A DNA stretch of 64,000 bases, from the NCBI GenBank assembly GCA_900315105.1, contig OMXX01000017.1, positions 26,967 to 90,966 of the forward strand. The letters are read 5' to 3'. A program made the translations under genes and the position numbers. Under the pieces are notes generated by a model. It did no database searches. It saw only the letters and a program-made list of their open reading frames with translations, and was not told the DNA's origin. This DNA comes from an uncultured Prevotellaceae bacterium. Lineage in GTDB: Bacteria > Bacteroidota > Bacteroidia > Bacteroidales > Bacteroidaceae. Every line of letters starts with the position of its first letter. The first letter of the stretch is position 1. Shown here piece by piece: positions 41,028 to 50,600 of the stretch.

Positions 41028-41408
41028 CTAAACTTTAAACGGTAGGTCTATATTGTTATTTATAATTGAAATAACTGACTCGATGTCATGGAAAATGTCT
41101 TCATTTGTGAAGCGCAAGACCTTGTAGCCCATACTTTCCAGCCAGTTCTGTCTTGTTTTATCTTCTGTCCGTTGGGTGGCTTCTTGATGATAACCACCAT
41201 CGATTTCTATAATCAGCTTCTGCTTGAGACAAATAAAATCGACGATATAGTCGCCTATTATATGTTGTCTCCTAAATCTCATCCCAAGCTTTCCTTGCCT
41301 TAGATAATACCACAAAAGATTTTCTGCATCGGTCATCTGCGAACGATTCTCTTTCGCATACTGCTTTGTAGTCGAATATGAATCTGGATATGCAGTTTTG
41401 AAATCCAT
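41028..41408 (-). CDS. DUF559 (Vsr-like) endonuclease-domain protein
   Basis: 126 residues. DUF559/PD-(D/E)XK fold like very-short-patch repair endonucleases: MTDAENLLWYYLRQGKLGMR, FRRQHIIGDYIVDFICLKQK, LIIEIDGGYHQE, then GYKVLRFTNEDI. The Asp of YIVDF and the E-x-D of IEIDG are the expected metal ligands. Length is typical. It is bracketed by two inverted copies of the GC palindrome family (40916-40976 and 41429-41488), and nothing else of it is linked to der or era. It may be part of a small mobile unit. No cognate methylase is nearby. Confidence 0.82.
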   Translation of the reverse strand: MDFKTAYPDSYSTTKQYAKENRSQMTDAENLLWYYLRQGKLGMRFRRQHIIGDYIVDFICLKQKLIIEIDGGYHQEATQRTEDKTRQNWLESMGYKVLRFTNEDIFHDIESVISIINNNIDLPFKV

Positions 41409-41428
41409 AAGCGGATGTGATTAGAAAG

Positions 41429-41508
41429 TAGTAACTTTTCCCTCGCCCCTTGGGGAGAGGGTGTCACGTAGTGACGGGTGAGGGGCCGTTTGTGAGGGGC
41501 CGTTTGGC
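41429..41508. repeat. Right flanking GC palindrome of the DUF559 gene
   Basis: GTAACTTTTCCCTCGCCCCT, TGGGGAGAGGGTGTCACGTA, GTGACGGGTGAGGGGCCG read consecutively, followed by a second partial GTGAGGGGCCGTTTG (41492-41507), i.e. a small tandem duplication of the end. It runs up to the stop of era. Confidence 0.8.
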
Positions 41509-41511
41509 TGT

Positions 41512-42420
41512 TTATTCCGGATTATATCCGAAGCTATCCAGTTCCTTCTGGTTGCTTCTCCAATCCTTGTCAACCTTTACGAAGGTCTCGAGGAAGACAT
41601 GTTTGTCGAAGAATTTCTCAAGAGCCTTGCGAGCCTCGGTGTTCACTTTCTTGATTGCCACGCCCTGATGCCCGATGATGATTCCTTTCTGCGAATCCCT
41701 TTCCACATAGATCACGGCGCTGATGCGAATCTGCTTGTCGGTTTCCTTGAATGCCTCGCACCTCACCTCCACGGAATAAGGAATCTCCTTGTCGTAGTAG
41801 AGAAGAATCTTCTCGCGGATGATTTCTGATACGAAGAAACGCGCAGGTTTGTCGGTAAGCTGATCCTTGTCGAAGAATGCAGGCGATTCAGGCAGAAGTT
41901 CGTGGATGCGCTTGAGAAGTATATCAACGCCGAACTTATTCTTTGCCGATATTGGAAGAATTTCTGCCTTTGGAAGCAGACCATGCCAACGCTCAACTAT
42001 CTCGCCTAATTTCTCAGTCGGATTCTTGCCGTCTTTTGCAAGTTCTGCCAAAGCATCCATCTTGTTTATAAGCAGGATGACAGGAATCGACATCTTAGCT
42101 ACCTTGTCGAGGAAGTCCTTGTTTTTCTCCGGGTCTTCTATTACATCGGTAACATAGAGCAGCACGTCTGCATCAGTGAGAGCCGATTCTGAGAAAGCGA
42201 GCATAGACTCCTGTAGTTTGTAGTTAGGCTTGAGTACGCCTGGGGTATCAGAGAATACAATCTGCATATCCTCTGTGTTCACGATACCCATTATGCGGTG
42301 GCGCGTTGTCTGCGCCTTGAAAGTAGCGATACTAAGTCTTTCACCCACTAGCTGATTCATCAGAGTGGATTTACCTACGTTTGGGTTGCCTACTATGTTT
42401 ACAAATCCTGCTTTGTGCAT
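41512..42420 (-). CDS. era: GTPase Era
   Basis: A GTPase for 16S rRNA maturation and 30S assembly, acting in the cytosol at the membrane. 302 aa from the ATG at 42420 ([20 protein letters not shown]); the longer frame to 42447 adds nine residues unlike the family. G1 GNPNVGKST, G3 DTPGVLKPNYKLQE, G4 NKMD, and the KH domain with GIIIGHQGVAIKKVNTEARK, which binds the 3' end of 16S rRNA. Complete. Confidence 0.96.
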   Translation of the reverse strand: MHKAGFVNIVGNPNVGKSTLMNQLVGERLSIATFKAQTTRHRIMGIVNTEDMQIVFSDTPGVLKPNYKLQESMLAFSESALTDADVLLYVTDVIEDPEKNKDFLDKVAKMSIPVILLINKMDALAELAKDGKNPTEKLGEIVERWHGLLPKAEILPISAKNKFGVDILLKRIHELLPESPAFFDKDQLTDKPARFFVSEIIREKILLYYDKEIPYSVEVRCEAFKETDKQIRISAVIYVERDSQKGIIIGHQGVAIKKVNTEARKALEKFFDKHVFLETFVKVDKDWRSNQKELDSFGYNPE

Positions 42421-42490
42421 TATTAAAAAGCTGAAAAACGCATCCATCAGCCTTGTTGTAAGAATAATGGATGCGTCTTGTATTTTTTTT

Positions 42491-42590
42491 AGTGAAGAGT
42501 TAAGAGTTAAAAGTGAGGAATCTGATTTTGTATGAGTTCACTAGGAATACTAACTTGAATTCTTCACTTTTCACTATTCACTTTTCGTTT
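42491..42590. repeat. Inverted pair of heptamer arrays between fabH and era
   Basis: AGTGAAG, AGTTAAG, AGTTAAA, AGTGAGG (42491-42518) faces TTCACTT, TTCACTA, TTCACTT, TTCGTTT (42563-42590), 44 nt apart. The second array runs into the fabH stop codon. Confidence 0.75.
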
Positions 42591-43590
42591 ATTGTGGATC
42601 GTATCCCCACTTCAGGAGTGAAGCTCCGTGAACGAAACCTGCGCCGAATGCTGTAAGAATGATATTGTCACCCTTCTTCAGCTTCTTCTCGAAGTCCCAG
42701 AGAGCCAGCGCGATACTTGCAGCACTTGTGTTACCATAGCGCTCGATGTTTACCATCACCTTTTCCATAGGAATGTCGAGACGCTTTGTCACAGCCTCAA
42801 TGATGCGCAGGTTTGCCTCGTGAGGAATAACCCAGTTTACATCAGCCTCGGTAAGGTTGTTGCGCTGCATTATCTCCTTCACGTCGTTTGACATGCTTGT
42901 CACAGCGTACTTATACACAGTTCTACCTTCCTGATAGATGTAGTGCATACGATGATCCACTGTGTAGTGGGATGCTGGGCATACTGAGCCGCCAGCCTTC
43001 ATGTGGAGGAATGGAAGACCTTGACCGTCTGTACGGAGGAATGAATCCTGATAACCTACACCTTCCTCTGTTGTTGCCTCAATCATTACAGCGGCAGCAC
43101 CATCACCGAAGAGTACGCAGGTCTGACGATCCTGATAGTCAACCATTGATGACATCTTTTCGCTGGCAATAACCATTACTCTCTTGTAGCGGCCTGACTG
43201 TATGAAAGCGCATGCCATATCCACGGTGTAAAGGAAACCGCAACAAGCACAGCTAACGTCTAAGCCGTGGGCATTCTTGATGCCGAGCTTACCGATTACT
43301 ATAGAAGCGTTTGAAGGGAAACGGTAGTCAGGAGTCGTTGTAGCAACGATGACGCAGTCAATAGTGTCAACGTCCACGCCAGTCTTCTGTATCAACTGCT
43401 TTGCTGCTTTGCGAGCCAAGTAGCTTGAGCCGAGACCTTCCTCTGTGAGGATACGACGCTCCTTGATGCCTACGCGGGTTGTAATCCACTCATCATTGGT
43501 GTCAACCATACGAGACAATTCCTCGTTGTTGAGGATATAGTCAGGTACATAACCGCCAATACCAGTGATTACAGCATTGATTTTTTCCAT
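42589..43590 (-). CDS. fabH: 3-oxoacyl-[acyl-carrier-protein] synthase III (FabH)
   Basis: Initiates fatty acid synthesis by condensing acyl-CoA with malonyl-ACP. 333 aa, thiolase fold. The catalytic Cys is in GLDVSCACCGFLYTVDMACA, the His in VNWVIPHEANLRIIEAV, and the Asn in NIERYGNTSAASIALALWD. Substrate-loop residues lie in the N-terminal DTNDEWITTRVGIKERRI motif. It lies 15 nt downstream of rpmF on minus, in the usual DUF177-rpmF-fabH order. Confidence 0.96.
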   Translation of the reverse strand: MEKINAVITGIGGYVPDYILNNEELSRMVDTNDEWITTRVGIKERRILTEEGLGSSYLARKAAKQLIQKTGVDVDTIDCVIVATTTPDYRFPSNASIVIGKLGIKNAHGLDVSCACCGFLYTVDMACAFIQSGRYKRVMVIASEKMSSMVDYQDRQTCVLFGDGAAAVMIEATTEEGVGYQDSFLRTDGQGLPFLHMKAGGSVCPASHYTVDHRMHYIYQEGRTVYKYAVTSMSNDVKEIMQRNNLTEADVNWVIPHEANLRIIEAVTKRLDIPMEKVMVNIERYGNTSAASIALALWDFEKKLKKGDNIILTAFGAGFVHGASLLKWGYDPQ

Positions 43591-43605
43591 TATATATTAT
43601 GAAAG

Positions 43606-43797
43606 TTACTCAGCAACTTCTTCTTCCTTAACAATAGCTACCTTACCACGATACATACCGCAATTTGGGCAAACAGTGTGGTAAACATAGTATGCGCCAC
43701 AATTTGGGCAAACTGCCAATGTAGGTGCTACTGCTCCGTCATGAGTTCTACGCTTGAGTGTACGAGTCTTTGACTGTCTTCTTTTTGGATGTGCCAT
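43606..43797 (-). CDS. rpmF: 50S ribosomal protein L32
   Basis: 63 residues beginning MAHPKRRQSKTRTLKRRTHD, with the zinc-ribbon Cys pairs CPNCGAYYVYHTVCPNCG intact and an acidic tail (VKEEEVAE). A standard L32 of the zinc-binding type. Its leader (43801-43892) carries the AATTGTC heptamer array. Confidence 0.97.
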   Translation of the reverse strand: MAHPKRRQSKTRTLKRRTHDGAVAPTLAVCPNCGAYYVYHTVCPNCGMYRGKVAIVKEEEVAE

Positions 43798-43857
43798 TTT
43801 GTTTTAAAAAGTTTTAATAAATTTGATGTTTTTTGTTTTGATGGTTGGCAAGCCTTT

Positions 43858-43892
43858 AATTGTCAATTGTCAATTGTCAATTTTCAATTGTC
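43858..43892. repeat. AATTGTC heptamer array between DUF177 and rpmF
   Basis: AATTGTC, AATTGTC, AATTGTC, AATTTTC, AATTGTC on plus. The last unit contains the DUF177 stop codon (Asp-Asn-stop reads GACAATTGA on minus). Confidence 0.85.
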
Positions 43893-44417
43893 TTTGCCGA
43901 GTTTCAATTCGGCAAGCTTTGCCCAGCGTGGATCAGCAGCTTTACTTTCGGTCTCATCACCACTTCGGGTGGCTGACAGCTCATTGAGCTTTTCTGTCAT
44001 CGCAGCATTGCATTTACCAGGTGCATGTACGTGCTTAATGGGTACCGCCAGTGCTATTGATTCATAGATAAGCCATGCGAGGTCAAGGATTCCTTCGTTC
44101 TCGTCCACCACAATGACTACATCGTCTTCGCTATCTTCAATGCCAAGTTTCACTATGAACTTCAACTCCTGAGAAATGGGTTGCTCCATATCTTCAAGAC
44201 ATCTGTCGCAGGTCACAATGACGAAACCCTCGGTCTTGATGCTAAGTGCATAACTGTCGGCTGTCTTCTGTAAGGACACACAAACAGCAACCTTGCCACT
44301 CCTTATCTCTGCATCTTCAAGTGCTTCGAAATAGTCGTCGCAAAGTTCCCAATTTAGCTCTAACGAGCTGTCGTTGAGTGACTTTAAGTCAATCTTAAGG
44401 GTTTCTAAATTGAACAT
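43884..44417 (-). CDS. DUF177 (YceD-like) 23S rRNA accumulation protein
   Basis: 177 residues, cytosolic. DUF177 features: VTCDRCLEDMEQPISQELKF with the CxxC pair, the acidic middle EDSEDDVVIVVDENEGILDL, and ESIALAVPIKHVHAPGKCN with a further Cys. In bacteria this gene almost always precedes rpmF, as here, and its product affects 23S rRNA levels. Ends within the heptamer array, which supplies its last two codons and stop. Confidence 0.9.
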   Translation of the reverse strand: MFNLETLKIDLKSLNDSSLELNWELCDDYFEALEDAEIRSGKVAVCVSLQKTADSYALSIKTEGFVIVTCDRCLEDMEQPISQELKFIVKLGIEDSEDDVVIVVDENEGILDLAWLIYESIALAVPIKHVHAPGKCNAAMTEKLNELSATRSGDETESKAADPRWAKLAELKLGKDN

Positions 44418-44424
44418 TTGGCTG

Positions 44425-44455
44425 CAAAGGTACTAATAATTCCCGAATTGACAAA
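44425..44455 (-). promoter_or_regulatory. Promoter of the DUF177-rpmF-fabH row
   Basis: On minus: TTTG (44452-44455), 19 nt spacer, TACCTTTG (44425-44432). The DUF177 start (44417) follows the -7 box by 7 nt, so the transcript is nearly leaderless. Confidence 0.7.
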
Positions 44456-44547
44456 GAAAAACGCGCAAAAACTTCCTTTTTACCCATTATTTTCCTTGGT
44501 TTCATCTTTTTTAAGGTTTTTATTTTTCTCCTTATTATAATAAATTG

Positions 44548-44555
44548 TAATTTTG
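44548..44555 (+). promoter_or_regulatory. -7 box of the Ca-ATPase gene
   Basis: TAATTTTG followed by CAGGTGAA and the ATG at 44564. The distance leaves room for only a few leader nucleotides. Confidence 0.6.
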
Positions 44556-44563
44556 CAGGTGAA

Positions 44564-47203
44564 ATGAAATGTTCTGTTCTTAATGAATCACAGGTCGCTG
44601 AGTCTCGCAAGGAGCATGGCGTCAATATACTTACACCTCCAGAGAAGGAATCGCTCTGGAAACAATTTGTCCAGACTCTTACAGGTCCTTTTGGTCATCT
44701 CATCCCAGGGTGGGAGAATGGCGATAGCCTTGTCTTCATCCTTGAGATAGCCGCCCTTCTTTCTACTTTCATCTCGTTTTCTGAATACTATGGTTGGCTC
44801 GGACTTGAGGCTTCGTATGATGCAAAGGTGTTCTTTGAGCCTGCCGGTATCATTATGGCGATTATTCTCGCTACCGGCATTTCCTTTTATTTCGAGGTCA
44901 AGGCAAACCGTGAGTTTGATATCCTGAATCAGGTGAACGATGATGAGCCGGTCAAGGCAATCCGCTTGATTGGAGGGAAGGAGAAGGTGGTGGCTATTCC
45001 CCGTCGTGATGTGGTTGTAGGCGATGTGCTTATGCTCTCAACTGGTGAGGAAGTTCCTGCTGATTGTGAGCTCTTTGAGGCTACTTCGCTAAGTATTGAC
45101 GAATCAACACTAACAGGCGAACCTATATGCCATAAGACCGTGAATGAGGCCGAGTTTGATACTAATGCAACTTTCCCTTCCAATCATGTGATGCGTGGTA
45201 CTAAGGTTATGGAAGGCCATTGTGTATGTCGTGTCTTTGCTGTTGGAGATAGAACTGAGAACGGAAAGGTATTCACAGCCGCACAAATAACAGATAATGT
45301 CAAGACTCCTCTTGACGAGCAGTTTGACCGTCTCGGAATCGTGATTTCCGTGGCAAGCTATGTGGTTGGTTTTCTTGTGTTTATAGGTCGTATAGTGGCA
45401 TTCTTCCATATTCATGATACAACATTCTCTGATCCTCAGTTCCTTCCATACGCCTTGCAATCTTTGATGATTGCCGTTACGCTTGTGGTATGTGCTGTGC
45501 CTGAAGGATTGCCAATGGCGGTTAGTCTTTCTCTTGCACTTTCTATGCGTAGGATGCTCAAGACGAATAATCTTGTCCGTAAGATGCATGCTTGTGTTAC
45601 TATGGGGGCTGCTACCGTGATATGTACCGACAAGACAGGCACTCTTACCCAGAACAAGATGCAGGTTGCGGATGTCTTCCCTGAGTTCGGGGAAGAAATG
45701 AAACTTAATATGGCAATCAACTCAACCGCCATCATAGGTGTTGATTCTGAGGGTAATGAAACCATTCTGGGAAATCCTACCGAAGGGGCTCTGCTCTTGT
45801 ATCTTCGTGATAGGGAAGTGGATTATGCCCAACTTCGTTCTGATGCAAAAGTGATAGATGAAGTGCCATTCTCTACAGAGAGGAAATATATGGCTACAAC
45901 TATTGAGCAGAATGGAAATCTAATGCTCGTCAAGGGGGCTCCTGAGATTGTCATGGATATGTGCGATTCGTTCTCTGTGCCTCGTGCCGAGATAGAAACG
46001 AAACTCCTTGAGTATCAATCGAAAGGTATGCGAACTCTCGGTTTCGCCGTTGGAAAGAAATTCTTAGGTGTAGTTGCGATTTCAGATCCTGTTCGTTCTG
46101 ATGTTCCTGCTGCTATTGAAGAATGTGTTCGTGCAGGAATCCGTATCAATATCGTTACAGGCGATACTCCTGCAACTGCTAAGGAAATTGCCCGTCAGAT
46201 AGGCTTGGAGAATCCTACTGTTATTACAGGTCCAGAATTCGCTGCCCTTTCTGATGAAGAAGTGAGGTTTTTTTGTGCGCGTTCCGGTACTCCCCCTCGG
46301 GGGAGCGGAGAGGGGGGCCTCATCATCTCTCGCGCCCGTCCTATGGACAAGAAACGTCTTGTAGAAACTCTCCAGAGTCTTGGTGATGTTGTGGCTGTTA
46401 CTGGCGATGGAACAAATGATGCTCCTGCCTTAAAGGCTGCCCATGTGGGACTATCTATGGGCGATGGTACTTCTGTGGCAAAAGAGGCTTCCGATATTAC
46501 CATTATTGATAACTCTTTCTCATCTATTGGAAGGGCTGTGATGTGGGGACGTTCGTTGTATCAGAATATTCAGCGATTCATCCTTTTCCAGCTCACAGTC
46601 AATGTGGTAGCGTGTCTTATCGTACTTGCAGGTGCCTTTATGGGCACAGAGTCTCCTCTTACTGTTACCCAGATGTTGTGGGTTAACCTCATCATGGATA
46701 CTTTTGCGGCTATGGCACTCGCCTCTCTTCCTCCGTCAAGGAGCGTGATGCAAGAAAGACCACGTAATCGCCGCTCGTTTATCATAACCAAGAAGATGAT
46801 GGCATCTATCTTACTCACAGGCGGTTTTATGTTTGCCATCCTCTTCTGCTATCTCAGAATGGGAACTCCTTCTTTGGCAGGTCTGCTGTTTTCTTCCGGC
46901 TCCCTCTCTACAGAAGAGGGCGGGGGAAGAGGCCTGATCTTCACCACCTTTGTCCTCTTCCAATTCTGGAATCTCTTTAATGCACGTGCTTTTTCTACAG
47001 GACGTTCTGCTTTCCAATTAAAGGGATGCAAAGGATTCCTTGGTATTGTTGCAATTATATTCTTTGGTCAGATAGCCATCATGAACCTTTTGCCGGATTT
47101 CTTCAACGTAGAGCCTATCGGCATAATGGATTGGCTGATTATAATCGTCGGAACATCAGTTGTTTTGATAGCAGGAGAAATAGTCCGTCTGTTCTCAAAG
47201 TGA
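44564..47203 (+). CDS. Calcium-type P-type ATPase carrying two in-frame palindromic insertions
   Basis: An 879-residue P2-type ATPase that pumps Ca2+ across the inner membrane. Actuator motif STLTGEP at about residue 185; M4 with VCAVPEGLPMAVSLSLALSM (PEGL, Ca-type); phosphorylation site CTDKTGTLTQNKM at about 355; hinge VTGDGTNDAPALKAAHVGLS. Two palindromic repeats are translated in frame: residues about 574-586 (SGTPPRGSGEGG, from 46282-46320), in the P domain just before ISRARPMDKK, and residues about 778-790 (SGSLSTEEGGGRG, from 46894-46934), in an extramembrane loop before a C-terminal helix (LIFTTFVLFQFWNLFNARAF). Both lie in surface loops and no motif is broken, so the enzyme is probably active. 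Nearly leaderless start. Confidence 0.92.
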   Translation: MKCSVLNESQVAESRKEHGVNILTPPEKESLWKQFVQTLTGPFGHLIPGWENGDSLVFILEIAALLSTFISFSEYYGWLGLEASYDAKVFFEPAGIIMAIILATGISFYFEVKANREFDILNQVNDDEPVKAIRLIGGKEKVVAIPRRDVVVGDVLMLSTGEEVPADCELFEATSLSIDESTLTGEPICHKTVNEAEFDTNATFPSNHVMRGTKVMEGHCVCRVFAVGDRTENGKVFTAAQITDNVKTPLDEQFDRLGIVISVASYVVGFLVFIGRIVAFFHIHDTTFSDPQFLPYALQSLMIAVTLVVCAVPEGLPMAVSLSLALSMRRMLKTNNLVRKMHACVTMGAATVICTDKTGTLTQNKMQVADVFPEFGEEMKLNMAINSTAIIGVDSEGNETILGNPTEGALLLYLRDREVDYAQLRSDAKVIDEVPFSTERKYMATTIEQNGNLMLVKGAPEIVMDMCDSFSVPRAEIETKLLEYQSKGMRTLGFAVGKKFLGVVAISDPVRSDVPAAIEECVRAGIRINIVTGDTPATAKEIARQIGLENPTVITGPEFAALSDEEVRFFCARSGTPPRGSGEGGLIISRARPMDKKRLVETLQSLGDVVAVTGDGTNDAPALKAAHVGLSMGDGTSVAKEASDITIIDNSFSSIGRAVMWGRSLYQNIQRFILFQLTVNVVACLIVLAGAFMGTESPLTVTQMLWVNLIMDTFAAMALASLPPSRSVMQERPRNRRSFIITKKMMASILLTGGFMFAILFCYLRMGTPSLAGLLFSSGSLSTEEGGGRGLIFTTFVLFQFWNLFNARAFSTGRSAFQLKGCKGFLGIVAIIFFGQIAIMNLLPDFFNVEPIGIMDWLIIIVGTSVVLIAGEIVRLFSK
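46282..46320 (+). repeat. GC palindrome inserted in frame in the Ca-ATPase P domain
   Basis: TTCCGGTACTCCCCCTCGGG, then GGAGCGGAGAGGGGGGCCT. Translated SGTPPRGSGEGGL. Confidence 0.85.
46894..46934 (+). repeat. GC palindrome inserted in frame in a Ca-ATPase C-terminal loop
   Basis: TCCGGCTCCCTCTCTACAGA, then AGAGGGCGGGGGAAGAGGCC. It differs by only a few bases from the 27805-27843 copy and is read in the same frame (SGSLST-EEGGGRG). Confidence 0.88.
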
Positions 47204-47225
47204 GATTGTCGTGATTCCTATTTGC

Positions 47226-47384
47226 CTTCGCTATAGTTCCGTCGTAACTCCGCTCTTCCTCCGTACCAAAGTCGGTGCAAAGTCGGTGAAGATACCATTC
47301 GGGATAAGAGCTTCACCGAGTTTGGTACGGAGGAACAAAGGAGGAATAGCGGAGGGACAAGGGAAAAGCAAGGGAAGCGCAAAG
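47226..47384. repeat. Inverted 11-nt-period array downstream of the Ca-ATPase
   Basis: Left units CTTCGCTATAG, TTCCGTCGTAA, CTCCGCTCTTC, CTCCGTACCAA, AGTCGGTGCAA, AGTCGGTGAAG. The right side contains CTTCACCGA, TTTGGTACGGAGG, ACAAAGGAGGA, ATAGCGGAGGG, ACAAGGGAAAA, GCAAGGGAAGC. It can fold into one long stem and may terminate the ATPase transcript. The rest of 47204-47664 holds the promoter of the next gene and a short CTCCCTATAAGGGAG palindrome (47560). Confidence 0.8.
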
Positions 47385-47508
47385 GATTATTTATCGTGAA
47401 AAATGCGTATTTCCGTTATTGTGATTGTTCTTTTCTTCTGTTTTTCTAAGCGAAAATACCTTCCCTTCATTTTTTGTGAAAAAAATTAAATGTTAAAATC
47501 CAAATAAT

Positions 47509-47541
47509 TGTATAGTTTGTCGAGAAAAATTGGTAACTTTG
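47509..47541 (+). promoter_or_regulatory. Promoter of the 1715-aa secreted protein
   Basis: TAACTTTG (47534-47541) with TTG at 47509-47511 (22 nt spacer, slightly long). It leaves a leader of about 117 nt. Confidence 0.6.
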
Positions 47542-47664
47542 CCAACAAGTAATACCATCTCCCTATAAGGGAGTAGGAAATACACAATAAAAATTACACT
47601 TAAATATTAACCCCTCAGTACTTATTTCTCCATAGAATCGGACTGAACAATTTAGGAATAGAAT

Positions 47665-50600
47665 ATGAGAAACAATTGCAGCAAAATCAGAATTGTTGCC
47701 CTCTTGATGGTAATGTTATTAGGCACTATTAATACGTGGGCACAGGAAAAAGTGAATATGGCACGAACTATGTTCCATAAATGGGATGGTGTCGGTGCGG
47801 ATGCTTCATGTATAACAACAAATGCGGCAGGTACTGCTTATGAGGCTTCTGGCGCAAGTTGGGATATGACACCAAGGCAAGGAGGTGTGATTGCTGGTAC
47901 TGGAGAGGTTAAAAAAGACGTTTATGTCGATTTGATGGGATATTCTGCTATATACCTTGAAGGTACTAAGAATGCTTATGTTCGATTGGTTTTTAACAGA
48001 TGGAGTGATAACGATAATGATCTTGTCGCTATTGAGACTCGTTTTGATTCCAATGGCAAGTTACTGATTGATTTGAAAAATCACCCAGATTTGAAAAATC
48101 TAAAGTTCTGGCATCTTAATGTTATAAAATCTTCGTGGAATAATAGTAGTACTGGAACTATAACTATTTCTAAGATCGAGCTTTGGAAATCATTGGAGGT
48201 TGGTTTCCCAGAGAAGAATGATGCTATTAATACACAATATTCATTAAGCTACGAGATTCCTAATGGCAGACAGCAGGAATTTACTTTTGTGAATCATAGT
48301 GCCAATAGTAGTGTTGACAATTACGGCTGGGCATTATGGGCAACGAATCGTGAGCGTACAAATGACAAGAGAAAGGACTATTTCTTTATGAATCTGGCTC
48401 CTTCTATACAGATGTATGATGAAGAATCAGGAGCATTGGCAGAACCAGAGGAAAGCTCTCTATATATAAAGAATGGTAATGACCTTGAGCCTTTGACAGA
48501 TGCACAAATGCAGCAGTTCCGTAATGATATGGCTAACGGCTGTTATGTAAGCGTAAAGGTGGCAAACTACGATGGAATCATTACTGTTTATTCTGTAATG
48601 AAGAAGGATGGTAGGGTGTATGTGTATGCTACCAAGTACGACAAATATGACTCTTCTAAAGGTGCAATCAACGTGTTCTTCACAGTTGATCATGCTTTGC
48701 TGACTAATTTCAGGGCTAAGAATGATGTATCTACAAGAAAGGTATCTGTAGGTGGAATTAGTTATCCTACAAATACAGAAGAGAGATACAAGACTTGTAG
48801 TGTGGCTATCACTACCCTTGATGGTTATGACCTTCCTGCGGGAACAGCAGTTGGTCAGGGTGATACCGTGACATATCACGCAATTCCTGGCAGAAAGTGG
48901 GAGTTCGTGAAATGGGGTAATTCTGGTGAGTATGCTAATCCGCGTAATATAGTACTTGCAGGTGTAGATATTTATCCTTATGCAGACTTCCAGAGACCGG
49001 CAAACATCGCTTTCTTTGATCCTGCTACTGATCGTGTGTTCTTTGAGGATTTCGAGCATCTTGATGAACCACGTGTAGCAAAAAGAGAGATAAGAGATGA
49101 CGATGGTAATCTTATTAGGACTGATGTATCAACGAATAGTGGTATAGAGATCGTAACTGAAGAAAGTGATATGGCAGCCTATGAGGCAACACCTGAGCAT
49201 GATAAATATTATTATCAGGGCAAGTATCTGAACTATGGTGGTAAAGGACGTGTGCTTAAAGACCCTGTATTCGGAAAGTATTATCAGAATCTTGCTGATA
49301 GCACAAATGAATACACCAAGAGTGTTGCAGAGAACTTCCTGCGTATAATCTTGACTGATGAACAAAGGGAAAATATTGGTGGTCATATTTGTCGTTATAA
49401 TGGTAAATATGAAACTCCAAAGCCTGATGAAGAGAGGTCCGCTACAATTGGCTTCTGGGTTAATGCCAAGATAGCCAACAAGTATGAGTTGCCTCTTGAG
49501 CGTGGTTCTATGTTCTGTGTGTTCAGTAATGAGCGTTTCAGAAAGGCTGATGCAGGAAGTATAGAAACCGGACAGGAACCTCGTTTCATGTTCGACCTTG
49601 CTTGTAACGGCACGACATATTCAAATATGCCGAAATCCATTGCAGGAGAAAATGGTGGACCATTAACAGACTATGATAATTTCTTCTTCTATGGAGATAC
49701 TGTGCCTTTGACCAATACACCTACACCAAGCTTGTTTGGTGAGAAATTCTATAAGAATGCCCAAGATCAGACAACGAGTAAGTTCTATGACGACGATGAG
49801 TGGCATTATGTTGCATACGTGGCAACTAATGGCTTGAAGACCGTCACCTTGTTCGTTGACGGTGAAGAGTGTGGTACAAAGGATATGACTACGCTTGGCA
49901 AATGGTTGACGGATTTCAATGTGAAAGGCGATTTCTCAGGCCGTACTTTCTATCTCCGTAACATCGTGCTGGGTGGTTTTACTCCTCATGGACTTTTCTT
50001 CCAGAAGGAGTATTATGAGGATGCCGCTCTTGCCTTCGATGATATTGCAATCTATTCAAGGGCTCTTAATGCCGATGAGATTTATGATATCATGGAGGCC
50101 AAGCAACTGAAGCGCGACGAGTGGCATTTCACCACTACTCTCAGGGCTGATGGAATGGCTGGAAAGAATCTTAGTAGGCTTGATGCTTCTACATGGAGTG
50201 GCAAGGATGGCGTATATACCCTGAACAGAAACATAACAAAGTCAGAGTTGCAGATAGGGCATGAGACTATCTTCTCTACCGAAGGATTGAAGTTCACAGG
50301 AACCAAAGGACAGATTATTATTGACCAGAAGAATGGTCTTATAGGTTTGAAGCGTGGTGCCGAGATATATGTTCCAGACCTTAACAGAGGTGAGAATGTA
50401 TATTTCGTAGTGAAGTCTGACGACCCAGAGAAATATCCTTTGGATCCTTATGACCTTTGGCCTATTAATGACCCTTGCGAACTGCGTACAAGAGGTGTGA
50501 GCCTCTACGGCATTCAGGGTAAGGAGGACTTCTCTGTATTTACCGGATACAAGAACAACAATATCTCCTCTCAGAGCTACGGCTTCAGGGTTTATAGTCA

